From the NCBI RefSeq assembly GCF_015240255.1, contig NZ_CP061205.1, forward strand, positions 62,001 through 126,000: 64,000 nt of DNA, in the 5' to 3' direction. Within the stretch, counting starts at the first letter, position 1. Each line of letters opens with the position of its first letter. The stretch is from Kordiimonas pumila. GTDB lineage: Bacteria; Pseudomonadota; Alphaproteobacteria; Sphingomonadales; Kordiimonadaceae. Below are positions 26,359-34,665 of this stretch, one piece after another. A model generated the notes under the pieces. That model did no database searches and had not been told where the DNA came from. It saw only the letters and a list, made by a program, of their open reading frames with translations. The position numbers were made by a program, and so were the translations under genes.

Positions 26359-27800
26359 TGATACTCTCCTTTTTGGACAAGCCCAGTTTCATAGTCTGAT
26401 TGATAAGCAACGCTTGGGTCAGAAGTGTCGAAATAAAGCGTGCCGTCGATGAAAACTTTTTCAGCCTCAGTGTAGATAGAGAAAGGGTCGCCAGACCAGA
26501 TGACCACATCAGCCATCTTACCGACTTCAAGTGATCCTGTTTGATCAGCAATCCCCAAAGATTTTGCGGGGTTTAGAGTGAGCCACTCGAAGGCCTGCGC
26601 TTTTGTGAAATTCAGCCCCACAGCACGACCATCAGCCCACGCTCTTGCTGCATCAATATTCAGGCGCTGGATGTTGTCTGCGGAATCAGAATGAACAATT
26701 GCACAGGCACCCGCACTTGCCACCATTGGAATATTTTCATCAATACTGTCATAGGCTTCCATTTTGGCGCCCCACCAATCAGCCCACATGGCCGAACAAA
26801 TACCTTCTTTGGTCAGCAAATCAGCAATCTTGTAGCTTTCAACAGCATGGTGGAAGGCAGTAATCTGATAGCCAAATTCATGAGACATTTGGATCATTGC
26901 TGCCATTTCGTCAGCACGGTAACAATGGTTGTGCACCAATATGCGGCCATCTAGTACAGCTGCCAACGTATCCAGTTGTAAGTCCTGTGTGGGGAGCTTG
27001 GCTTCTTGCCCTTTTCTGAAAGCAATTTCGTAAGCATCCCATTCCGCTTTATAAGCGCTTGCCTTGATCCAGGCTTTTCTGTAACCCGCCATCATGGCCA
27101 TACGTGTACCCGGCCCGCTTTTACCTCCATAAACACTGATAGGGTTTTCCCCGCATGCCATCTTGAGACTTTGCGGTGCGCCAGGAAATTTCATGTCAGA
27201 ACGAATGACCGCAGGTACATTTTTGAGACTAACACCCCGGCCCCCAATCAGGTTGGCAGAACCTGGCAATATCTGAAGAGTTGTAACCCCACCCGCAAGA
27301 GCACGAGCAAAGCCTGGATCTTGCGGCCAAATAGCGTGCTCAGCCCAAGCTTCAGCCGTAATCGGTGATGTTTTCTCATTTACATCACCTTTGTATGATT
27401 CCACAATTGGCCCGATACCAAGATGAGAATGCACATCAATGATACCAGGTGTTACCCATTTACCTGATGCTTCAATAACTGTCGTACTAGCAGAAAAGGG
27501 GGTGTCCGGCCCTCCTATAGCTGTAATTTTACCATCTGTGAGAACTATGGTGGCGTTTTCAATTTCGGCGCCCGTTCCGGTCAGAGCTTTGGCTCCAATA
27601 ATGGCGACATCTGGCGCTTGGCGCGGTATATAGGTACTTGCATATGGGTCGCGCTTATAAGGTGCTTGATAGCCATCATCTGCACCGGCAGATATTTGAA
27701 CAAAACATATTGTAGCGGCAAGAAAGCCAGCCAAAACGCGGCCCTTTTCTATGGTTGTTACTCGTGTCACAAACGCTTTCCTTATTTTTTCGTTATCCAT
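26355..27800 (-). CDS. Exported amidohydrolase (imidazolonepropionase/prolidase-like)
   Basis: A 481-residue exported metal-dependent amidohydrolase. Signal-anchor or signal peptide at residues about 20-40. The metal-binding motif VHSHLG occurs after PGIID, further histidines are in HNHCY and FHHAVE, and the catalytic Asp is in VHSDSAD. The C-terminal sandwich GSLEVGKMADVVIWSGDP is typical. Relatives cleave cyclic amides or Xaa-Pro-type dipeptides in the periplasm. It overlaps the esterase gene upstream by 19 bases and the degenerate paralogue downstream by 4, giving a tightly coupled operon. Confidence 0.88.
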   Translation of the reverse strand: MDNEKIRKAFVTRVTTIEKGRVLAGFLAATICFVQISAGADDGYQAPYKRDPYASTYIPRQAPDVAIIGAKALTGTGAEIENATIVLTDGKITAIGGPDTPFSASTTVIEASGKWVTPGIIDVHSHLGIGPIVESYKGDVNEKTSPITAEAWAEHAIWPQDPGFARALAGGVTTLQILPGSANLIGGRGVSLKNVPAVIRSDMKFPGAPQSLKMACGENPISVYGGKSGPGTRMAMMAGYRKAWIKASAYKAEWDAYEIAFRKGQEAKLPTQDLQLDTLAAVLDGRILVHNHCYRADEMAAMIQMSHEFGYQITAFHHAVESYKIADLLTKEGICSAMWADWWGAKMEAYDSIDENIPMVASAGACAIVHSDSADNIQRLNIDAARAWADGRAVGLNFTKAQAFEWLTLNPAKSLGIADQTGSLEVGKMADVVIWSGDPFSIYTEAEKVFIDGTLYFDTSDPSVAYQSDYETGLVQKGEYQ

Positions 27801-29416
27801 GTTTCTTCACCGCTCAAAAGCCAGATCAGCCCTTCAGCAATTGTTTCGCGCCAATGGTATCTGTCGTGCCCACCAGAAAATGTGCGATATGTTGTTGTGC
27901 AGTTTTTGGCCTTGAGGATCGCGGAGAGCGCCTCACTTGCATCAGCAATACTGCTAAGGCCGTAACCGGTTTCAAGTGCGCCAGCATCGAAATAATATGC
28001 GTCCGCGAGACAATCGTTTTTGGCGACTGCCCTTAGTGCCCAAGCCGGGCTATCTTCATCGAACAGAGGCGACCCTTCTGCGGGGCTCCACCAATAAGCA
28101 CCTGACATGCTCAATACATACTTGAAGGTTTCTGGTCGGAAATAATTTGCACAGGTTGATGCCAGCCCACCAAAGCTCGAACCCGCCGTGATAATGGCCT
28201 TACTATCGGCAGCTTCTGGAAGGCTTGCGCGGGCAACCGGTAATAACTCATCTGCTAGAAAGTCTACAAAGTTAGGGTTGCAGGGAAGTTCAACAGAGCG
28301 TGTTGTTGGCACAGTGTTATATACAAAAACGGCTGCAACGGGTGGTATCTTGCCCTCTGCAATCAGGTTGTCGAGTGTTGTTGCTGTAGCCGCATCTTCC
28401 AGATAGCGTTTGCCATCAAAGACAAACAGTAGGGGTATATCAGAGCGGCCCTTAGCGTATGCAGGTCTGTATAATGCAATTTCTCGCTCATTCTGCATAA
28501 TACCACTTTTGACTTGGAGATGTTCGATAGACCCTTCTGGTACATTATCTTTCTTGATGGACCAGTTGAGTGGCTTTGATTTTGGCCCTAAAAGCAGGGA
28601 CGAACTATCAAACAAGCTTTCCCCCTTCCAATACTTCGGGTTTAGAGGGTCCCGCTGCAAAAAATCGTTCAATAGCCGCCTATAGCTAGCGAGATCACTT
28701 TTCATTAAATGCGATACGCCGGGAGCCATTTTATACGACACGGCAACATCAACTGGCAGCTCAAGCGTTTTGAACCACAGGTCTGTACCTGGCAGATAAG
28801 CTAGTAAATTCTCAGTTCTGTCCTCTTTCCAAACAGCCCAAGAAAGCTCCACTGATGAGATATTTTCGCTGCGCCACAAAAAGGTATATAGAGCTTTGTC
28901 AGTGCCCAGCGTTTCAATAAGCGGCGTGCCTGTTTCTTGTACCTCCTGCCAAAAGGCGGCAAGGGCTTCAGGATTATCTTCGATATCCTTGGCAAGGCGC
29001 TTCATGCGAGGGCTTTTAATTAGAGAAATGTTTGCTTCGTTGCGCGGGGTGGCTACAGAGACCGGGATAACAGAATCTATTGTTATAATACCAATGGCCT
29101 GCGCACTATTTGCCGAGGTGATACGTAGTATATGGGGCATACTTTTTTCGGCAATGAACGCAAATTGATACTCACCCTCTGACCCTAGTTTAAATGTTCG
29201 ACCAGTAGGCTGCACAACGAGATCAAGGCTTTCATCAGAGCCAGAAACAGACCCCAGAACAAACACCTTTTGATCAGATAAAAGTTCATATGTATTTGCA
29301 GCAGTTTTGCTGAACATAATCCCTTGAACTGTTGTCTCTTCGGCTGCCAGTTCATTACTAGCTTTCCCCACGAGAAAACATGAAACAAGAGTAAGAATAA
29401 GCAGCTTTTTGTACAT
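27782..29416 (-). CDS. Exported Fes-like esterase (enterochelin-esterase family)
   Basis: A 544-residue alpha/beta-hydrolase of the enterobactin-esterase (Fes/IroE/esterase-D) type. The nucleophile elbow is GSSFGG in ITAGSSFGGLAS and the catalytic His is in SGGHDRYHW. An N-terminal Fes-like beta domain with PGTDLWFKTLELPVDV precedes the hydrolase domain (about 300-544). A signal peptide places it in the periplasm or outside, unlike cytoplasmic Fes. The start at 29416 follows AGGAACTATT; a start 15 bases earlier is possible. It sits between an STN-type TonB receptor and exported amidohydrolases, so it may open ester bonds of an imported or external siderophore or peptide ester. Confidence 0.85.
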   Translation of the reverse strand: MYKKLLILTLVSCFLVGKASNELAAEETTVQGIMFSKTAANTYELLSDQKVFVLGSVSGSDESLDLVVQPTGRTFKLGSEGEYQFAFIAEKSMPHILRITSANSAQAIGIITIDSVIPVSVATPRNEANISLIKSPRMKRLAKDIEDNPEALAAFWQEVQETGTPLIETLGTDKALYTFLWRSENISSVELSWAVWKEDRTENLLAYLPGTDLWFKTLELPVDVAVSYKMAPGVSHLMKSDLASYRRLLNDFLQRDPLNPKYWKGESLFDSSSLLLGPKSKPLNWSIKKDNVPEGSIEHLQVKSGIMQNEREIALYRPAYAKGRSDIPLLFVFDGKRYLEDAATATTLDNLIAEGKIPPVAAVFVYNTVPTTRSVELPCNPNFVDFLADELLPVARASLPEAADSKAIITAGSSFGGLASTCANYFRPETFKYVLSMSGAYWWSPAEGSPLFDEDSPAWALRAVAKNDCLADAYYFDAGALETGYGLSSIADASEALSAILKAKNCTTTYRTFSGGHDRYHWRETIAEGLIWLLSGEETWITKK

Positions 29417-29477
29417 AATAGTTCCTATCATTCAATCTTTGCAGTATGGGGTGCCACCCCACGCAACTCGGCATTGG

Positions 29478-29720
29478 TTAAAACCATTTAATATGTCTGT
29501 GAAATCTCGTTTTCTTCATCCACACGATGCTTTTCTGTGCACAGCGTTGCCAAGATTCCGAAGGGAGGCCACCAAATATGGCCTTTAATTGTGAGTGAAG
29601 GGTTTTCCGTTCTGCGACAGATGAGAACCCCACATTATTCTGATTGTTCTCATGAGCCAGTCCACTACCCGCACATAAAGCGTGTAGTCCAAACACACCA
29701 ATAGCTATGTATATTTTCAC
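29478..29720 (-). CDS. Small secreted protein of unknown function
   Basis: An 80-residue protein starting at GTG with GGAGG five bases upstream. A signal-peptide-like stretch (KIYIAIGVFGLHALCAGSG) is followed by a mature part of about 55 residues, basic at its C-terminus, with one Cys in the mature portion. Position between the STN receptor and the esterase in the same direction suggests the same operon. I do not recognise a family. A longer frame with ATG at 29762 has no ribosome site. Confidence 0.55.
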   Translation of the reverse strand: MKIYIAIGVFGLHALCAGSGLAHENNQNNVGFSSVAERKTLHSQLKAIFGGLPSESWQRCAQKSIVWMKKTRFHRHIKWF

Positions 29721-29793
29721 ATAAACCTCCAGATCGACATCTTTTGAAAGGGAATACGGCAAGGCCTCTACAGGCTTGCAGCATGAGGGCTCT

Positions 29794-32463
29794 TTAGAAG
29801 TGACGTGTCAATTCAATGCCTATTGTTCGAGGCCGAACAATATTGATGAAGACTGAAGGATCGCGGTATAAGGACTGTGAGCGAGAAATTTCGCGATATG
29901 TATTTCCCTCTGAGCCAAGAAGGTTGTCCGCCGACATGCGCACAACCCAACTGCCTCTCTCAAGCCGCACTGACATATTTGCGAGGAAATAATCACCAAG
30001 GAAAAAATACTCGTCATTATCTGAGGCACCATCATAACCAGGTGTAATCGGACCAAAGCCAGTGTAGGTAGGGCCGGTGTAGGTTGTGAGAAAATTCACC
30101 CCCATTACCCAGCCAGACCTTAATGTTTTCTGGTAATCCAGCAAAAAAGACACAGAATGTTTCGGAACAAACGGAACAGATTCAGCCTCATAGCCAATGC
30201 CATCAATGGTTTCATCCAGTTTAGCATCTGTATAAGCATAACCTATCGCGGCATCCAGCCCTTTGGCAAAGAGGTTCCTGGCATTTAACTCAAGCTCAAG
30301 CCCTTTTGAATGTGCCTTGCCTGCATTGCCTCGTTTTCCAAATAGTGTTGGTAACTGTATTTGCGTTTGCATGTTGCTCCAGTCAATGTAATAGACTGAA
30401 GAGCTAAGGTAGATATGGTTTTCAAATAGGCTGAACTTGCCGCCCAGTTCATAACTGATCAACGTATCAGATTCATATTGTTTATATTCATCAGGAAGTT
30501 CAGTGGCACTGTTGGCAACATTGAACCCGCCTGGGCGGTACCCTTCCGCAACTGTAAAGTAGAGCAACGAACTGTCATTTAATTCATAGGAGGTATTAAA
30601 CCTTAAAGCCTCACCATTTTCATTAAGTTCACCTGTAGATATTTCAGACTCGATCGGGGTCAGGCGGGCAAAACCATATTCATCCCGCGCAGCCCATTGG
30701 TCAATCTGTGAGTTAAGGCCCGTTCTTTTAAAATCATAATGGCGAATACCAACTGACGCGTGCCATGTATCCGTGATATTCAGACCAAATTCACCAAACA
30801 CAGCCCATTGGTTATATGTTGTTTGGTAGCGGCCGCGCCACTGGCGATCGTCATTGATTTTAACGCCGAGAAGTGCCTCAATGTCATTCTGATAGTCAAA
30901 GGGTTGCTCGACATATTCATCATAGCCGCCAGCAGATTTTGCATCATAGATAAAAGCGCCAACGATCCAATCAAATCGGCCATTTGTGTTGGATACAAGC
31001 CTAATTTCTTCTGATAAAGAGGCATTGTCTGCAAAAACCTCATTATAGCTTGTGATGTCAGGGACCGGGATACTTGTATCAGCGACAAGGGATGCTATGT
31101 ACCTGTCCCGTATCGTGCGGGTGATATCTGCTGAATGCTCAATTTTTTCATCAATATATGATATGCTTGAAACCAGTTCGGCAAAGCCAAAATCATAGCT
31201 CACGGTCAAATTAGTAAGGTTTGTAATATCCTTTTTTCTGCCAAGGTAATCATAATCAACATTATACTCACCCAAGGCATTATCATACTGAGAGGCATCA
31301 CCGTACGTCGTATCTTCCCGGTGATATGCCACATCAACTGCAAGCTTTTCTGTTGGCGCAATTCTAAGAGAAATACGGCCAGAAAATGTTGCTTCCCAGT
31401 CAATATTATCTTCATCAAGATTGCTATTATCAACGACGCCGCTATTGCTGAAATAACCTGCGCTCACACGCATCGCAACTTTATCATCCACAATAGGCGT
31501 ATTCACCATGCCTGAAATATTGTAGTTTAGACTGCCACTATCTGTATAGGAACCTAGGGTGCCAACACGGCCACTCCATTCATTCATGGCCGGTTTTTTA
31601 GAAATATACCGAAGCGTACCACCAACCGAACCACCGCCGTAAAGTGTGCCTTGTGGGCCACGCAAAACCTCGATGCGCTCAATATCAACAATTTTCAAAT
31701 CAAGCGGCCTGAAATTTGAGGGCCGGTCAACAAGGGTATCATCAAGATAGGTTGATGTGGTTGGAATGAGACCGATATCGTCACCTGATCGCAAACCCCT
31801 AAGAAATACACGTAAGCCATCCCGCGCGCCCGTATCGGTAAAACTAAGACCAGGGATGAGGCGCACGAAATCTTTCATATTTTGCGCGCCCGCATTTTCA
31901 AGGCTTTGTGCTGAAAGGGCCTGAATGTTGTATGGGACATCAAGAACCGTAGATTTTCGTCGGGTCGCTGTTACCAACAGTTCCTCAATAAGGCCTTCAC
32001 TTGGATCATCATTATCCTGGTTCGAATTCTTTATTGACACCGGTTCATTGCCAAAAAGGAATGATGAAATGCCTGCCAGCAATCTTTTTTCTTTTGTCTG
32101 TTTCACAGTCTTTCCCACCTGAGCTTTTTTAGATGAAACTACAACCATTCCACCTTTAGTCAGACCGCTGGAAAATCCTGTGCCCTCGAGTAAAATATCG
32201 AGCGCCTCTTGTACGAAAAACGAACCAATCACAGGTTTTATACCTGTTTCTTTTGCCAGTTTATGGGGGAAAAGGAGCTGAACCTTGGTAATTTGCACTA
32301 GTTCATCTAGTGCTTCTCCCAGTGTTGCAGCCTCAATATGAAAATCATACTTTTTCTGAGTATCTGCCGCACTTGCCTGTATTCCGAATGAAAGCGCCGC
32401 CAAAAGCATAATGCTCAAGGCCAAAAACTTTCTAAAATACAAAACACCCACATAAAAAGGCAT
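29794..32463 (-). CDS. TonB-dependent receptor with STN signalling domain (FecA-type transducer)
   Basis: An 889-residue receptor. Signal peptide (about 1-33) is followed by an STN domain (about 40-105, with ATLGEALDELVQITKVQLLF), a linker, a TonB box with EELLVTATRRKSTV, a plug with RIEVLRGPQGTLYGGGSVGGTLRYIS, and a barrel ending in RTIGIELTRHF. STN domains touch a FecR protein in the periplasm and release an ECF sigma factor; both partners are encoded directly upstream. The start is uncertain: ATG at 32463 or GTG at 32475, neither with a strong ribosome site. It probably senses and imports the substrate processed by the downstream esterase and amidohydrolases. Confidence 0.92.
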   Translation of the reverse strand: MPFYVGVLYFRKFLALSIMLLAALSFGIQASAADTQKKYDFHIEAATLGEALDELVQITKVQLLFPHKLAKETGIKPVIGSFFVQEALDILLEGTGFSSGLTKGGMVVVSSKKAQVGKTVKQTKEKRLLAGISSFLFGNEPVSIKNSNQDNDDPSEGLIEELLVTATRRKSTVLDVPYNIQALSAQSLENAGAQNMKDFVRLIPGLSFTDTGARDGLRVFLRGLRSGDDIGLIPTTSTYLDDTLVDRPSNFRPLDLKIVDIERIEVLRGPQGTLYGGGSVGGTLRYISKKPAMNEWSGRVGTLGSYTDSGSLNYNISGMVNTPIVDDKVAMRVSAGYFSNSGVVDNSNLDEDNIDWEATFSGRISLRIAPTEKLAVDVAYHREDTTYGDASQYDNALGEYNVDYDYLGRKKDITNLTNLTVSYDFGFAELVSSISYIDEKIEHSADITRTIRDRYIASLVADTSIPVPDITSYNEVFADNASLSEEIRLVSNTNGRFDWIVGAFIYDAKSAGGYDEYVEQPFDYQNDIEALLGVKINDDRQWRGRYQTTYNQWAVFGEFGLNITDTWHASVGIRHYDFKRTGLNSQIDQWAARDEYGFARLTPIESEISTGELNENGEALRFNTSYELNDSSLLYFTVAEGYRPGGFNVANSATELPDEYKQYESDTLISYELGGKFSLFENHIYLSSSVYYIDWSNMQTQIQLPTLFGKRGNAGKAHSKGLELELNARNLFAKGLDAAIGYAYTDAKLDETIDGIGYEAESVPFVPKHSVSFLLDYQKTLRSGWVMGVNFLTTYTGPTYTGFGPITPGYDGASDNDEYFFLGDYFLANMSVRLERGSWVVRMSADNLLGSEGNTYREISRSQSLYRDPSVFINIVRPRTIGIELTRHF

Positions 32464-32582
32464 AATGGTTAGCACATGTCGTACACTTACACACCGGCCT
32501 TGTTTATGCAGACTCTTCGGAACACGAAACAGGAAACATTCCTCCCAATTTTTTTATTTTTGTGTCTAGAAGTCTATTTTTC

Positions 32583-33659
32583 TTAAATCTTTTCGCCAAT
32601 ATCACCTTTCTCTAGCTTAACCAGCTTCACGCGGTTAGAAGACAAATGAACAGCTTTCAGGTCTGCCATAATCTCCAAAGCTTCAAACATTTCAGAGTAT
32701 TGACCAATCTTCACATAACCGCTGATGGGCATAGAGGCATATATATCATTTTCAAATTCAATATTCATGCCTGTGTAACGCTCCACCTCTTCAACAACCT
32801 TTGATAAAGGTTCACCAGAAAAAGCAAGAACACCATCACGCCATGCAAGCTTCTTTGCTAGTACCCGTGGAGGCAATTTCTCCATCAGTTCTATATCGTT
32901 TTCAAATAATACGTTTTGCCCATAGGAAACCTCTGCAAGCGGCTGACCAATAGGCATGGCATCTCCGTCCTCTACAAACGTGATGTCTTTCAAAAGTGCT
33001 ACACGGCCTTCAGATACTGTCACATGCACTTTCTTTTCCAAAAGGCGAACGCTGAAAGACGTGCCAAGTGCACGAACCGCTTTTTTCCCGACAATCACAA
33101 AGAAAGGCCTACTGGGGTCATGGGCTACATCAAAATACGCTTCCCCGCACAAAAGATAAACGCAGCGTTTACCTGCTCTGTATTCCACCTTTATTTCACT
33201 GCTGGTATTGAGTGTAATAACAGAACCATCTTTCAAGTCTATCGTACGTTGCCCGCCAAGCTCTGTCTGGAATGACTGTAACTGCACTTTCCGCTGATCA
33301 TTATATACTTTAAAGGCAACGCCAGACCCTGTAATAAGTGCAAGTGATGCGGCGATGCCTGTCAAAAAACCTCTTCTAGCGTAAAGGTGCGTCTTGTGAT
33401 GACTTTTTGCATCTTTTGCCAGAAGGTTTTTAATCTCATTTGACTGTGCATAATCATTCAGTGCCTTGAGCCCATCAAAATCTGACCATAACGATGCACG
33501 CTGCCTGAAAGCCTCCTGATGCTTATCGCTTTTCGCAAACCATGCTTTAAACTCAGTCCAGTCTTCAGGTGTCATTTCACCATCATCTATGAGCACCAGC
33601 CAGCCAGATGCCTCTGACCCCAAATCAGGCAGAGGGACAATATTGCTCTTGTCAGTCAT
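32583..33659 (-). CDS. fecR: FecR-family anti-sigma/signal-transfer protein
   Basis: A 358-residue FecR-type protein. The cytoplasmic N-terminal domain binds the sigma factor (MTPEDWTEFKAWFAKSDKHQEAFR). One transmembrane helix lies near residues 95-115 (GFLTGIAASLALITGSG), followed by the periplasmic FecR domain (about 125-230, with TIDLKDGSVITLNTSS) and a C-terminal STN-like segment. It carries the signal from the STN receptor to the ECF sigma factor, whose gene it overlaps by 8 bases. Confidence 0.93.
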   Translation of the reverse strand: MTDKSNIVPLPDLGSEASGWLVLIDDGEMTPEDWTEFKAWFAKSDKHQEAFRQRASLWSDFDGLKALNDYAQSNEIKNLLAKDAKSHHKTHLYARRGFLTGIAASLALITGSGVAFKVYNDQRKVQLQSFQTELGGQRTIDLKDGSVITLNTSSEIKVEYRAGKRCVYLLCGEAYFDVAHDPSRPFFVIVGKKAVRALGTSFSVRLLEKKVHVTVSEGRVALLKDITFVEDGDAMPIGQPLAEVSYGQNVLFENDIELMEKLPPRVLAKKLAWRDGVLAFSGEPLSKVVEEVERYTGMNIEFENDIYASMPISGYVKIGQYSEMFEALEIMADLKAVHLSSNRVKLVKLEKGDIGEKI

Positions 33660-34287
33660 CTTTATTGACTCCCTCGTTGTCCACTACATAAAGAGGTGGC
33701 TTGCCGTCTGCATTCTTGATCCCGATTGGTGACACTCCTTGCAGCCCTTTCAACTCTGGCATTCGGCCAAATTCTTCCGGCGAATAACCTCTTCTGCGTA
33801 AATGGGCATCACACATATCAAGCGCAGAAGCTACACGGTTCTGCGCTGTCCTGACAGTGACATTTGTCCTTGTCGCTATTTGTGAAAGTTTCAGGTTTTC
33901 CATTTTCCGCATAAGAAATGCTTCACGATATTCATCTGGCAAGCTCGCAACAGCCTCCACCAGAAGCGCTAGCTTCCTCTGGCTATCCAGCCTCTTTTCC
34001 GGAGATAATTCCATCTCATCAACTATCGTGTCAGCACCACCCGCATCTTCCACATAATCAGTGGTCAAGCGGAACATTTTTTTTCGCTCACTATATGCAA
34101 GATTTTTGGCAGCTCTAAACAGAAAAGATCGAGCATCATTTATGTCATGTCTCGCTTCAGCGGCGAAACATTTGATAAATGTTTCCTGTGCCAAATCCTC
34201 AATATCTTCACTAGTACGAAAATAGCGTGCAAACACTCGTTTGATCGCTTTTTCATTAGCCTGAAACGCCTTGTAAATCTTTGACAT
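33652..34287 (-). CDS. ECF-type RNA polymerase sigma factor, FecI-like
   Basis: A 211-residue ECF sigma factor. Region 2 is DIEDLAQETFIKCFAA, with SFLFRAAKNLAYSERKK for -10 recognition, and region 4 is SLPDEYREAFLMRKMENLKLSQIATRTNVTVRTAQNRV. A C-terminal tail of about 40 residues follows. First gene of the FecI-FecR-receptor module. It would direct polymerase to the receptor and hydrolase genes downstream when the receptor is occupied. Confidence 0.93.
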   Translation of the reverse strand: MSKIYKAFQANEKAIKRVFARYFRTSEDIEDLAQETFIKCFAAEARHDINDARSFLFRAAKNLAYSERKKMFRLTTDYVEDAGGADTIVDEMELSPEKRLDSQRKLALLVEAVASLPDEYREAFLMRKMENLKLSQIATRTNVTVRTAQNRVASALDMCDAHLRRRGYSPEEFGRMPELKGLQGVSPIGIKNADGKPPLYVVDNEGVNKDD

Positions 34288-34508
34288 AACGCAGCACCGC
34301 CTTTACGTCTAAAATAGATATACATCAATATGGCACTCAAGTTTTTTCGCAGAATTTAGCCAAAAAATAAAAAAATAAAAAAATATTGCCTGTTTTGAAA
34401 TATCAGGAGTCAGCTATATTTGGAGATGCGTCTACGCGCATTCTTTAGCCAAAATTCACTATTTCCATTCACATATCAGGTCAGCGAGAATTGATTCTCT
34501 AGGAACTC
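34288..34508. other. AT-rich promoter region of the ECF sigma gene
   Basis: Very A/T-rich around 34360-34390. No gene is visible. It presumably holds the promoter of the sigma/FecR/receptor unit, but I cannot name a box with confidence. Confidence 0.4.
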
Positions 34509-34608
34509 AACGGTGATATCCCCATTTATGATGGATCGAGTTCCCCTCCATAAAGGAAAGATTTGCATACAAGGCCGTAAAATTATTGCTATAGGCACTC
34601 TTCAACCA
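34509..34608 (+). pseudogene. Amidohydrolase/D-aminoacylase N-terminal fragment with frameshift
   Basis: One frame gives NGDIPIYDGSSSPP (34509-34550) and the next frame continues HKGKICIQGRKIIAIG (from 34549). Joined, they match the start of D-aminoacylase-type amidohydrolases (YDGTGxPP..KGDVxIxGDRIxAIG). No catalytic domain follows, since the frame runs into a terminator hairpin. A broken 5' remnant on the strand opposite to the neighbouring genes. Confidence 0.55.
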
Positions 34609-34616
34609 TCAGAAAC

Positions 34617-34646
34617 TTTTAAAAGCCCATCCGTACTTGGGCCTTT
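34617..34646 (-). terminator. Terminator of the tannase/amidohydrolase operon
   Basis: AAAAGCCCA (34621-34629) pairs with TGGGCCTTT (34638-34646) with one G-U wobble. In the minus direction the stem ends in TTTT. It lies 20 bp past the amidohydrolase stop. Confidence 0.65.
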
Positions 34647-34665
34647 AAAAATTGCGTTTATCTCT

